This document shows, piece by piece, positions 54,679 to 62,752 of a DNA stretch of 64,000 nt. The position numbers and the translations under genes were made by a program. The stretch is from contig NZ_KB899241.1 of assembly GCF_000378125.1 (NCBI RefSeq), forward strand, positions 1,897,652 through 1,961,651. The letters run 5' to 3'. Numbering within the stretch: the stretch's first letter is position 1; each line of letters begins with the position of its first letter. The stretch is from Rudaea cellulosilytica DSM 22992. Lineage in GTDB: Bacteria; Pseudomonadota; Gammaproteobacteria; Xanthomonadales; Rhodanobacteraceae. The notes below the pieces were generated by a model. The model was not told the DNA's origin, ran no database searches, and saw nothing but the letters and a program-made list of their open reading frames with translations.

Positions 54679-56405
54679 TTCGTAGCCTTGGCGAACGAAT
54701 CGCGCAGCGTGACGATGCGGTTGAACACGGGATGGCCCGGCGCATGGTCGCGGCTGTCGGCGACGAAGTAGCCAAGACGCTCGAACTGGAGCGCGGTGCC
54801 GGCTTGCGCGTCGCCGAGTGAAGACTCGACGAAGCCGCGCACGACCCGGCGCGAGTTCGAATTGATGTAGTCGCGGTAGGTTTTGCCGTCCGTGTCATCA
54901 TCGGGATCGGCGACGGTGAACAGGCGCTCGTACAGACGCACCTCGGCCTCGATCGCATGGCGCGCGCTGACCCAGTGGATCGTGCCTTTGACTTTGCGTT
55001 CGGCGCCTTCCTGTCCCGCGCGTGATGTCGCGTCGAGCGTGCAAAGCACTTCGCTCAGCTTTCCGCTCGTATCCTTTTTCACGTCGACGCATTTGACGAT
55101 GCCGACGCCGCGCAGGCGTACTTCGCCGCCGGGCACGAGGCGATGGAAGCCTTTCACCGGTTCTTCGAGGAAGTCCTCGCGTTCGATCCACAATTCGCCC
55201 GAGAACGGCACGGCACGCGTGCCGAAGGCCTCGTTCTTCGGGTGGTTCGGAAATGTCAGCGTCTCGGCGTGGCCATCCGGAAGGTTGGTGATGACGAGTT
55301 TGAGCGGATCGATCACGCCAAGGCGTCGCGGCGCCGCCGCGTCGAGTTCCTCGCGCACGCAGGCTTCGAGCACGGAGTATTCGATCGTCGACACCTGCTT
55401 CGACACGCCCGCGCGTTCCCAGAAATTGCGGATCGCCGCGGCCGGGTAGCCGCGCCGACGCACGCCGGCGAGCGTGGGCATGCGCGGATCGTCCCAGCCG
55501 TCGACGAGGCCGTCCTCGACCAGCGCGGCGAGCTTGCGCTTGCTCGTCACCGTGTAGTCGAGGTTGCCGCGTGCGAATTCGATCTGCTGCGGCGTGCTCA
55601 CGGGCATGCCCAAGCCTGCATCGACCAGCGGCTGGGTCAGTTCGGGATGATTGGGCAGATCGATCTGCTGCAGGCACCAGTCGTAGAGCGGACGATGGTC
55701 CTCGAACTCGAGCGTGCACAGCGAATGGGTGATGCCTTCGACCGCGTCGGAAATGCAGTGCGCGTAGTCGTACATCGGATAGATCGGCCAGGCGTCGCCG
55801 GTGTTCTGGTGCGTGGTCTTGCGGATGCGGTACAGCGCCGGGTCACGCAGGTTGATATTGCCCGAGGCCATGTCGATCTTCGCGCGCAGCGTCTTCGCGC
55901 CGTCGGGAAATTCGCCCGCGCGCATGCGCTGGAACAGATCGAGGTTCTCGGCGACGCTGCGCTCGCGGTACGGCGAGTTGCGCCCAGGCTCGGTCAGCGT
56001 GCCGCGGTATTCGCGCACCTCGTCTGCCGACAGGTCGCAGACGAAGGCCTTGCCGTCGCGAATGAGCTTCAGCGCGCAGAGATAGATGACCTCGAAATAG
56101 TCCGAGGCGTGGCGTAGCGCATCCCACTCGAAACCGAGCCAGTGCACGTCGGCCTTGATCGCCTCGACGAATTCGGGGTCTTCGCGGATCGGATTGGTGT
56201 CGTCCAGACGCAGGTGGCAGACGCCGCCGTAATCGCTGGCGACGCCGAAATTGAGGCAGATGGACTTGGCATGGCCGAGGTGCAGATAGCCGTTCGGTTC
56301 GGGCGGAAAGCGCGTGACGATGCGGCCGCCGTGCTTGCCGGTGTCCTGGTCGCCATTGATGATCTGGCGGATGAAGTTGTTGACGATCGGGGGATTGCTG
56401 CTCAT
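54675..56405 (-). CDS. glnS: Glutaminyl-tRNA synthetase
   Basis: A 576-residue class I aminoacyl-tRNA synthetase that charges tRNA-Gln. The HIGH-type motif is PNGYLHLGH (residues 37-45), the KMSKS-type motif is VTSKRKL, and LRLDDTNPIREDPEFVEAIK with YDYAHCISDAVEGITHSL are GlnRS signatures. The C-terminal beta-barrel anticodon domain is complete. The start at 56405 follows the common N-terminus NNFIRQIINGDQ. It forms an overlapping pair with the deaminase. Confidence 0.97.
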   Translation of the reverse strand: MSSNPPIVNNFIRQIINGDQDTGKHGGRIVTRFPPEPNGYLHLGHAKSICLNFGVASDYGGVCHLRLDDTNPIREDPEFVEAIKADVHWLGFEWDALRHASDYFEVIYLCALKLIRDGKAFVCDLSADEVREYRGTLTEPGRNSPYRERSVAENLDLFQRMRAGEFPDGAKTLRAKIDMASGNINLRDPALYRIRKTTHQNTGDAWPIYPMYDYAHCISDAVEGITHSLCTLEFEDHRPLYDWCLQQIDLPNHPELTQPLVDAGLGMPVSTPQQIEFARGNLDYTVTSKRKLAALVEDGLVDGWDDPRMPTLAGVRRRGYPAAAIRNFWERAGVSKQVSTIEYSVLEACVREELDAAAPRRLGVIDPLKLVITNLPDGHAETLTFPNHPKNEAFGTRAVPFSGELWIEREDFLEEPVKGFHRLVPGGEVRLRGVGIVKCVDVKKDTSGKLSEVLCTLDATSRAGQEGAERKVKGTIHWVSARHAIEAEVRLYERLFTVADPDDDTDGKTYRDYINSNSRRVVRGFVESSLGDAQAGTALQFERLGYFVADSRDHAPGHPVFNRIVTLRDSFAKATK

Positions 56406-56556
56406 TTTTGGTATGCGCGCGGCTCTGTGGCCGTTGTTGTTCGGGTTTTTCCGACGGGATTCCGGAGTATACCGATCCGGCGCCGGAATTCGACAGGCTT
56501 TGCCCGGGCGAGCGGATGCGTTAGCGTGCGAGAAGCGGAATGCGAACGGGGCGGAC

Positions 56557-56823
56557 ATGAAGATCGTCTACCGGGCCGAAAACATCATCGACGCGAACCT
56601 CGTCAAGAACGCGCTCGAGAACGAGGGCATCGTCGCGTTCGTCGGCGGCTATTACCTGACCAGCGCCGCGGGCCGGTTGCCGTGCAACGATCTGGTCAAT
56701 GTCATGGTGGCGGACTACGACTGGCCGCGAGCGCGCATAATCGCCGAGTGTATCGACGCGGCGTTGGCCGAGCGCCGCTCGGATCCGGCGTACGACGACG
56801 ACTGGGCGGTCGATCCGGTCTGA
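56557..56823 (+). CDS. DUF2007 family protein
   Basis: An 88-residue soluble protein with the DUF2007 pattern: MKIVYRAENIIDANLVKNAL, EGIVAFVGGYYLTSAAGRLP, and VMVADYDWPRARIIAEC. The family has a PII-like fold and is described as putative signal transducing, with no proven role. It lies divergent from glnS and 65 bases upstream of a glutathione S-transferase on the same strand. Confidence 0.85.
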   Translation: MKIVYRAENIIDANLVKNALENEGIVAFVGGYYLTSAAGRLPCNDLVNVMVADYDWPRARIIAECIDAALAERRSDPAYDDDWAVDPV

Positions 56824-56888
56824 AAGCGGCACTTCATCGCGCCACGTCGGTGTGGTGGAATTCGTGCCCCTTCACCTGATGCCCGTCC

Positions 56889-57551
56889 ATGAGCGCGAAA
56901 CCCATCCTCGTCATCGGCAACAAGAACTATTCTTCTTGGTCGCTGCGCCCATGGCTGCTGCTGCGCCAGTTTGGCGTGGCTTTCGACGAGGTCAAGCTGC
57001 CGCTCGATACGCCGGAGTTTTACGCGCGCATCAAGGACTACTCGCCGGCCGGGCGCGTACCGGTACTGATCGACGGCGACGCACACATCTGGGATTCGCT
57101 GGCGATCTGCGAATACGCGAATGACTATTTTCTCGACGGTGGCGGCTGGCCGGCGGAGCGCACGGCTTGCGGCCATGCGCGCGCGATCAGTGCGGAGATG
57201 CATTCCGGGTTTTCCTCGTTGCGCACTCATCTGCCGATGAACACGCGCCGGCAGGGGCCTTCGCCCGCGATCGGTGCCGATACGGCCGCCGACATTGCGC
57301 GTATTCGCATGATCTGGCGCGAAGCACGCGAGCGCCATGCGGCGCGCGGACCGTTCCTGTTCGGCGCATTCTCGATTGCCGATGCGATGTATGCGCCGGT
57401 GGCGTCGCGTTTCGCCAGCTATGCGGTCGAACTCGGCGCGCCGGAGCGCGACTATGTCGATGCGTTGTTCGCACTGCCCGCGTTGCAAGAGTGGCTGGCC
57501 GAGGCCCGGACCGAGCCGCTTGCAGTGGAGCACGAGAAGACGACGCCGTGA
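56889..57551 (+). CDS. Glutathione S-transferase family protein
   Basis: A 220-residue GST. The thioredoxin-like N-terminal domain has GNKNYSSWSLRPWLLLRQ, with a serine pair at the usual activating position, and GRVPVLIDGDAHIWDSLAICEY contains the cis-proline and glutathione-binding residues. The helical C-terminal domain has FGAFSIADAMYAPV. It conjugates or isomerises small electrophiles in the cytosol; the substrate is unknown. Its TGA overlaps the GTG start of the following exporter. Confidence 0.9.
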   Translation: MSAKPILVIGNKNYSSWSLRPWLLLRQFGVAFDEVKLPLDTPEFYARIKDYSPAGRVPVLIDGDAHIWDSLAICEYANDYFLDGGGWPAERTACGHARAISAEMHSGFSSLRTHLPMNTRRQGPSPAIGADTAADIARIRMIWREARERHAARGPFLFGAFSIADAMYAPVASRFASYAVELGAPERDYVDALFALPALQEWLAEARTEPLAVEHEKTTP

Positions 57552-58447
57552 ACGCCACCGCCACGGCCGGCAGCGTGGCCTATCGCAGCGCCTTCCTGAA
57601 GATGCTCGCGGGCGCGGCGCTGATCTCGACGACCAGCATCTTCGTGCGCTACGCCCACGTCGCGCCGACCGTATCGGCGTTCTATCGCCTCGCCTTCGGT
57701 GGCGCGATGCTGCTCGGCCTGCTCATCGTGCGCGGCGAGTGGAAGCGTTTCGGTCCGCGCGACGCGCTGTGGCTGGCGGTGCCCGCGCTGGCCTTCGCCG
57801 TCGATCTGATCATGTGGCACCGGAGCATCCACTACATCGGGCCGGGCCTGGCGACGTTGATCGGCAACTTCCAGGTGTTCGTCATGGCCTTGGCCGGCGT
57901 CGTCTTCTATCGCGAGAAGCTCGGCTGGCGCTTCGCGCTCGGGCTCGCGCTGGCTGTTCTCGGCCTGTGGCTGATCGTGGGACAGGGCTGGTCGGCGCTG
58001 AGCGCGGACTATCGCCTCGGCGTTCTCCTCGGCGTGCTTACCGGCATCGCCTACGCGATCTACATGCTGACCCAGCGCCGCGCGCAACTGCGCCGGCCGG
58101 CGCTGACGCCGCAGCTGGCCCTGTGCGGAGTCAGCCTGATCTGCGCGGCGATGCTCGCCGTGGCCGTGGTCGCCGAAGGCCAGAGCTTTGCGATTCCCGA
58201 TGGCCAATCTTGGGCAGCGCTGCTCGCGCTAGCCTTCTTCGGTCAGGTGCTCGGCTGGGTGTTGATCTCGCAGGCGATGCCGGTACTGCCGGCGTCGCTG
58301 GTCGGCCTGCTCCTGCTGCTGCAACCGGGGTTGTCGTTCGTGCTCGACGTGATCCTGTTCGCGCGGCCGACGGCGTTGACGGACTGGATCGGACTCGCGC
58401 TTTCGCTGCTCGGCATCTTCGTCGCCAGCCAGCGCAGCCGCGGATAG
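57548..58447 (+). CDS. EamA-family (DMT) exporter
   Basis: A 299-residue membrane protein with ten helices in two EamA repeats (ALISTTSIFVRYAHVAPTVS, GPGLATLIGNFQVFVMALAG, then GVLTGIAYAIYMLTQRR and PVLPASLVGLLLLLQP). The GTG start at 57548 overlaps the GST stop codon by 4 bases and is preferred for that reason. The substrate is unknown. It is followed directly by the metX regulatory region. Confidence 0.85.
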   Translation: MNATATAGSVAYRSAFLKMLAGAALISTTSIFVRYAHVAPTVSAFYRLAFGGAMLLGLLIVRGEWKRFGPRDALWLAVPALAFAVDLIMWHRSIHYIGPGLATLIGNFQVFVMALAGVVFYREKLGWRFALGLALAVLGLWLIVGQGWSALSADYRLGVLLGVLTGIAYAIYMLTQRRAQLRRPALTPQLALCGVSLICAAMLAVAVVAEGQSFAIPDGQSWAALLALAFFGQVLGWVLISQAMPVLPASLVGLLLLLQPGLSFVLDVILFARPTALTDWIGLALSLLGIFVASQRSRG

Positions 58448-58458
58448 GCGTTCCAAAA

Positions 58459-58497
58459 TTTGGACGTCTAAACGCCTAAACGTCTTGACATCCAAAA
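58459..58497 (+). promoter_or_regulatory. Four-box met-box-like operator of metX
   Basis: TTTGG precedes four consecutive 8-mers GGACGTCT (58462), AAACGCCT (58470), AAACGTCT (58478) and TGACATCC (58486), then AAAA. Spacing and sequence follow the tandem AGACGTCT boxes bound by MetJ. The last box overlaps the -35 element TTGACA of metX. Confidence 0.75.
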
Positions 58498-58513
58498 TAC
58501 ACGTCCGTAGCAT
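58485..58513 (+). promoter_or_regulatory. Promoter of metX-metB
   Basis: A consensus -35 TTGACA (58485-58490) and a -10 TAGCAT (58508-58513) with the optimal 17-bp spacer. The start site would be near 58520, just before the riboswitch. Confidence 0.75.
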
Positions 58514-58522
58514 ACGCCTGTA

Positions 58523-58658
58523 CTCATCAAGACCGGCTGAGGGACAGGCCCAGCGACGCCGGGGCAACCGTCACGAAACCTGACAAGGTTCGCGATTGGT
58601 GCCAAATCCTGCGAGGTCCGCGGAAGTTTCAAGCCGCGGTGGACCCCGTAAAGATGAG
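58523..58658 (+). promoter_or_regulatory. SAM-I (S box) riboswitch in the metX leader
   Basis: The closing helix P1 pairs CTCATC (58523-58528) with GATGAG (58653-58658). The conserved core appears as CTGAGGGACAGGCCC, GCCGGGGCAACCG and GGTGCCAAATCCTGC. This matches the class I S-adenosylmethionine riboswitch. The 3' side of P1 (GAGGCGA) could instead pair with TCGTCTC at about 58685-58691, just before the metX ribosome site, which would suit a translational switch; that part is inference. Confidence 0.88.
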
Positions 58659-58702
58659 GCGAGCGCAAGATTTCCGCTGCATTCGTCTCGTTGGGGCTGT
58701 AG

Positions 58703-59731
58703 ATGAAAGACGAGACCGAAATGGGCGCCGAACCGCAAATCCACTATCACGCCGAGGCGGTCGCGCCAGCCGTGCAATGGCTGGAAGGCGAGCTCGCGCT
58801 GCCGCAATCCTTCACGCTCGAATCGGGCGCCACGCTCAGCGATGCCAAGCTGGCCTGGGCCTGCGTCGGCCCTGCCGATGCGCCGGTGATCGTCGTGCTC
58901 GGCGGCATTTCAGCACATCGGCGCCCGGTCGCGCGCGACGGCCGCGGCTGGTGGGAATCGCAGTGCGGCGCGGGCAAGGCGCTCGACACAAACCGCTATC
59001 GTATCGTCGGCATTGACTGGCTCGGCGGCTGCGATGCCTCGACCGGGCCGAAGTCGTCCGACCTTGAAGATTTTCCGGCCATCTCCACGGCCGACCAGGC
59101 TCGTGCCGTGCTCCTGCTGCTCAACCGCCTCGGCCTGCGCCGCGTGCATCTGGTCGTTGGCGCATCCTATGGCGGCAACGTCGCCCAGCAACTCGCCGCG
59201 CTGCTCGGCGAGCGCCTGCGCCATCTCGTCCTGCTCAGCGCGGCGCACAAGGCCGCGCAGTTCGGCCTCGCGCTGCGCCATGTGCAGCGCGCGATCCTCG
59301 ATCTCGGCAGCGATTCGACCGAAGCGCTCGCGTTGGCTCGCTCGCTCGCGGTGCTCGGCTATCGCACGGCGGAAGGCGTCGAGCAGCGTTTCGGCAGCGA
59401 GGCGACGCGCGATGCGCATGCCGATGGCGTGCTCGGCTGGATCGATCATCATGGCAAGAAGTTTGTGCGTCGCTTCGATGCCGACGCCTACCGTTGCCTC
59501 GGCCGCTCGCTCGACGCACACGACATCGACCCGGCCGCGGTGCGCGTGGCGACCACGTTGTTCGCCGTGCGCGAAGACCTGACCGTTCCGCTGTCGCTGC
59601 TGCGCGAATACCAGACTCGCGCCGGCGCCGCCTGCGAACTGGTCGAAATTTCCTCGGACTACGGCCACGACGCCTTCCTCAAGGAAGAGGCGATCGTGGG
59701 CGCGCTGTTCGAACGCTGTGTGCAAGTCTGA
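58703..59731 (+). CDS. metX: Homoserine O-acyltransferase (MetX family)
   Basis: A 342-residue alpha/beta-hydrolase-fold enzyme that acylates homoserine in methionine synthesis. The triad is Ser155 in VVGASYGGNVAQQ, Asp292 in VREDLTVPL and His322 in SSDYGHDAFL. MetX proteins in this group may use succinyl-CoA rather than acetyl-CoA; sequence alone does not settle it here. The start at 58703 has a weak GGGG site; 58721 is an alternative. Expression is governed by the met-box-like operator and SAM riboswitch upstream, and metB follows. Confidence 0.92.
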   Translation: MKDETEMGAEPQIHYHAEAVAPAVQWLEGELALPQSFTLESGATLSDAKLAWACVGPADAPVIVVLGGISAHRRPVARDGRGWWESQCGAGKALDTNRYRIVGIDWLGGCDASTGPKSSDLEDFPAISTADQARAVLLLLNRLGLRRVHLVVGASYGGNVAQQLAALLGERLRHLVLLSAAHKAAQFGLALRHVQRAILDLGSDSTEALALARSLAVLGYRTAEGVEQRFGSEATRDAHADGVLGWIDHHGKKFVRRFDADAYRCLGRSLDAHDIDPAAVRVATTLFAVREDLTVPLSLLREYQTRAGAACELVEISSDYGHDAFLKEEAIVGALFERCVQV

Positions 59732-59872
59732 GGAAACTTTGCACATGTGCAGAGTTTCCTTGAGGCCAAGGATGGCCTGACGCGAATCGAGCACGCAAGT
59801 GCTTGATTTGGCGTAGCCGAGTTCGAATTCACTTCGAACTCGGCGCGGGCTGCCAACCTCAGGATGAGGTTG
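59732..59872. repeat. Five consecutive stem-loops between metX and metB
   Basis: H1 59732-59759 (GGAAACT arms plus inner TGCACA/TGTGCA), H2 59763-59778 (AGGCCA/TGGCCT), H3 59785-59808 (10-bp stem with one G-T pair, loop GCAA), H4 59816-59844 (perfect 12-bp stem GCCGAGTTCGAA), H5 59854-59872 (perfect 8-bp stem CAACCTCA, loop GGA). They occupy nearly the whole 175-base gap. Confidence 0.8.
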
Positions 59873-59906
59873 TGCAGACCTTCCCTGAAATCTCCGGAGA
59901 AGCAAA

Positions 59907-61115
59907 GTGAGTCACGTCGCCCAGAAGCCAGCCCGCCAAGCCGCCACGATCGCCGCCCGCGCCGGCGTCGACCAGGATGCCGCGCACGGCGCCGTGATGC
60001 CGCCACTGTATCTGTCGACGAACTACAGCTTCGAAGGTTTCGGCAAGAAGCGCGAGTACGACTATTCGCGCTCGGGCAACCCGACCCGCGACGTGCTCGC
60101 CGGCGCGCTGGCCGAACTCGAGGGCGGTGTCGGTGCGGTCGTCACTGCGACCGGCATGGCCGCGATCACGCTCGTCACTTCGCAGCTTTCGCCGGATGAT
60201 CTCATCATCGTGCCGCACGACTGCTACGGCGGCAGCTATCGCCTGTTCGTCAATCAGGCCAAGCGCGGTCTGTATCGTTGCGCAGTCGTCGATTTCAACG
60301 ACACGGTGGCGCTCGCGACTGCGCTCGCGTGCAAGCCGAAGCTCGTCTGGATCGAGACGCCGAGCAACCCGCTGCTGCGCATCGTCGACATCGCCGCGGT
60401 GTCGCGCCTCGCCCATCAGGTCGATGCGCTGGTCGTGGTCGACAACACCTTCCTGTCGCCGGCGCTGCAGCAGCCGATCGCGCTCGGTGCCGACATCGTC
60501 GTGCATTCGACGACGAAGTATCTCAACGGTCATTCCGACGTCGTCGGCGGCGCGGTGATCTGGAAGGACGCCGCGGTCGGCGAGCAGCTCGCCTGGTGGT
60601 GCAACTGCCTCGGCGTGTCGGGCGGCGCGTTCGACAGCTATCTCACCTTGCGCGGCCTGCGCACGCTGCAGCCACGCCTGCGCGCACATCAGGAAAACGC
60701 CGCGGCGATCGTCGAGATTCTCGACGCGCATGCGGCCGTGGAAAAAGTCTACTTCCCGGGGTTGGCCAGCCACCCGCAGCACGCGCTCGCCGCGCGCCAG
60801 CAGCGCGGTTTCGGCGCGATGCTGAGCTTCGACCTGGTTGGCGGCGTGCCGGCGGTCGAGGCCTTCGTCAACGGCTTGCAGTCGTTCACGCTGGCCGAGT
60901 CGCTCGGCGGCGTCGAAAGCCTGGTCGCACACCCGGCGACGATGACGCATGCGGCCATGGATGCCGAGGCGCGCCGTGTCGCCGGTCTCGGCGACGGCCT
61001 GCTGCGTCTGTCGGTTGGCATCGAAGCGGTGGAGGATCTGGTTGCGGATATTGATGCGGCGTTGGATCGCGCTGCGTCCTTTCTGCCCTCACGCGCCGTA
61101 GCCAACGCGCGCTGA
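59907..61115 (+). CDS. metB: Cystathionine gamma-synthase
   Basis: A 402-residue PLP enzyme that joins acylated homoserine with cysteine to make cystathionine. The PLP lysine is Lys204 in STTKYLNGHSDVVGG; YDYSRSGNPTRDVL, ATGMAAITLV and ETPSNPLLRIVDI are family motifs. The GTG start at 59907 has GGAGA 6-10 bases upstream. A homocysteine-forming O-acylhomoserine sulfhydrylase role is a possible alternative. It is second in the metX-metB unit. Confidence 0.92.
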   Translation: MSHVAQKPARQAATIAARAGVDQDAAHGAVMPPLYLSTNYSFEGFGKKREYDYSRSGNPTRDVLAGALAELEGGVGAVVTATGMAAITLVTSQLSPDDLIIVPHDCYGGSYRLFVNQAKRGLYRCAVVDFNDTVALATALACKPKLVWIETPSNPLLRIVDIAAVSRLAHQVDALVVVDNTFLSPALQQPIALGADIVVHSTTKYLNGHSDVVGGAVIWKDAAVGEQLAWWCNCLGVSGGAFDSYLTLRGLRTLQPRLRAHQENAAAIVEILDAHAAVEKVYFPGLASHPQHALAARQQRGFGAMLSFDLVGGVPAVEAFVNGLQSFTLAESLGGVESLVAHPATMTHAAMDAEARRVAGLGDGLLRLSVGIEAVEDLVADIDAALDRAASFLPSRAVANAR

Positions 61116-61262
61116 GAAGCCATTTCCAAATCTACTGCGCTCGGTATTTTGGCCGCGTGCGGTGCTCGGAATCCTCATGTACTGCCATGTACACTCCGGT
61201 TCCTGCGCTCCGCGCGCGACCAAACTGCCTTCGCTCGCTACGATTTGAAAACAGCTTCTGAG
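61112..61262. repeat. Long inverted-repeat intergenic element, copy B
   Basis: Arms CTGAGAAGC at 61112 and GCTTCTGAG at 61254-61262 are inverted copies with one mismatch. Inside are CTACTGCGCTCG and the core AATCCTCATGTACT (61170-61183), shared with copy A at 2508-2730. The left arm overlaps the metB stop codon. Confidence 0.7.
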
Positions 61263-61275
61263 TCTGACGAAAACG

Positions 61276-61307
61276 AAAACGCCGCAGATTTGCGTCTGCG
61301 GCGTTTT
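61276..61307. terminator. Bidirectional terminator between metB and metalloprotease
   Basis: A perfect 13-bp stem (AAAACGCCGCAGA with its complement) and a 6-nt loop, followed by TTTT, G and TTTTT on the plus strand. The minus strand also has a T-run, so it can serve the convergent protease gene. Confidence 0.92.
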
Positions 61308-61327
61308 GTTTTTGCAGCGGGTCGAAC

Positions 61328-62752
61328 TTACCAGCCGATATCCTTCATGAATGGCAGGGTCAGGTCGTACGGCGCATCGAGGTGCTGGGTCAGATCGCTG
61401 TTGATCGCCGGCTCCATAAGCAGGTTATGGAACGCGCTCGTGTCCCAATGCGACACGGACGAGCCGCTCTGGAACGGACTGGGCGTGTACAGCATGACGT
61501 GACCGGCTTTGTCCGCGCCGGCGAGTTGCGCCGGATCGATGCCGATGCGTGCGACCACGCCGGAACTGCGATTGCCGGGCGTCAGATTCATGCCGCTGAG
61601 CAAGGTCACGCCGTCTGCGAGGCTGATGCGCACCGCCGGAATCGTGACGTTGGGATCGGCGCCACCGAGATCGGGCGGCGGCGAGCCGGCGACGTTGTCG
61701 ACGACGATGACGCCGAGTGCTCCCGCATTCTGCGCATTCAGCACCTTGACCGTGAACGCACAGGTGCCACGCAGCACGAGTGCGATGCGATTCTTCACCG
61801 CACCGGCGTTTTCCGCGTCGAACGCATTGCAGGCAAGCCCGAGGTTGCCGTTCTCGACTACCGGCATCACCTGCTTGTTGACGCCGGGATAGCCAAGCGC
61901 GGGCCCGAATTGAGCGCGACCGGCGAGGTAGGTGCCGGCGATAGCCGCGGGCGCGTTGATCTGCAACTGTGGCGTGCCGCCGACGAGCACCGACGGCGCG
62001 CCGGCGGTCACGTTCGCACCGATCCAGACGAGCTGGCGCGGATTGACCGCCGAGAACTGGCGTTCGGCGTTGGTCATCTGCACCCAGGTCTTGCCCAGCG
62101 TGTTGTCGTAGGCAAGCGTGTCGTAGATCGAAGGATAGCCACCGAGGTAGGCGCCGGTCGTGCCGCTGGTCACGGTCGAGAAACCCAGGCCGTGCGCGAA
62201 TTCGTGCAGCAGCACCTCAACGAGATTGACCTTGCTGCCGGCGTTGCCGTCGAGACCGAGGTAGAACGGCGATCCGGTAAGGCATCCGGTGTTGCCGAGG
62301 TTGCTGTTGAAGCGCGCGCGAATTTCGGCGGTCGAAGGATCCGCGACGTCCCCGTAAAGCTTGTTCGTGAGCGCGGCGTGGTACCAAACGCCAGGCACCA
62401 GGGCGCCGGGAAAATCTCTGAATATCTCGGTCGGGCCAGCCGAGCCGAGAACCGCACTGGTCGCGTTGCAGCTCAACGGCTCGAATGTGGACAGCACCCG
62501 GATGGCAGCGGCGCTGTCGAGCGTGGCGCCCCATATGCTCGCGGCGTACTGGAAAGCGTTGAGTCGCTGCTGGCCCAAGGTCGTGCCGGGATTGCCGCCA
62601 ACGGGGGCGACCGGGGTGGGATCGTTGAAGCCGACGCCGGCGGCATTGCCGTTGACGATCGTGATCGTCATCGCCGCGTACGCGGCGCTACCGCCACCGA
62701 GCAACCCGAAGGCGAGCACGCCGGCGAGGATCTTGCGCAGATTATTTTTCAT
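61328..62752 (-). CDS. Secreted zinc metalloprotease with PA domain
   Basis: A 474-residue exported protein. A signal peptide (MKNNLRKILAGVLAFGLLGGGSAAYA) is followed by a protease region with the zinc motif HEFAHGLGFS (HExxHxxG, about residue 200), then a PA (protease-associated) domain (about 300-400: VKNRIALVLRGTCAFTVKVL, AGALGVIVVDNVAG). It ends LTLPFMKDIGW, a tail common in such proteases. The start codon lies inside the end of the upstream small gene (11-base overlap), so translation is coupled. The protein substrate is unknown. Confidence 0.85.
   Translation of the reverse strand: MKNNLRKILAGVLAFGLLGGGSAAYAAMTITIVNGNAAGVGFNDPTPVAPVGGNPGTTLGQQRLNAFQYAASIWGATLDSAAAIRVLSTFEPLSCNATSAVLGSAGPTEIFRDFPGALVPGVWYHAALTNKLYGDVADPSTAEIRARFNSNLGNTGCLTGSPFYLGLDGNAGSKVNLVEVLLHEFAHGLGFSTVTSGTTGAYLGGYPSIYDTLAYDNTLGKTWVQMTNAERQFSAVNPRQLVWIGANVTAGAPSVLVGGTPQLQINAPAAIAGTYLAGRAQFGPALGYPGVNKQVMPVVENGNLGLACNAFDAENAGAVKNRIALVLRGTCAFTVKVLNAQNAGALGVIVVDNVAGSPPPDLGGADPNVTIPAVRISLADGVTLLSGMNLTPGNRSSGVVARIGIDPAQLAGADKAGHVMLYTPSPFQSGSSVSHWDTSAFHNLLMEPAINSDLTQHLDAPYDLTLPFMKDIGW

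Noticed and set aside
58459-58497. Naming the repressor of the boxes as MetJ
   Set aside because: The boxes resemble MetJ sites, but no metJ gene is in the window and I cannot confirm its presence in this lineage. The regulator is left unnamed.
59732-59906. A second riboswitch before metB
   Set aside because: The five hairpins are local stem-loops without any conserved riboswitch core that I recognise, and they lie within the metX-metB unit.
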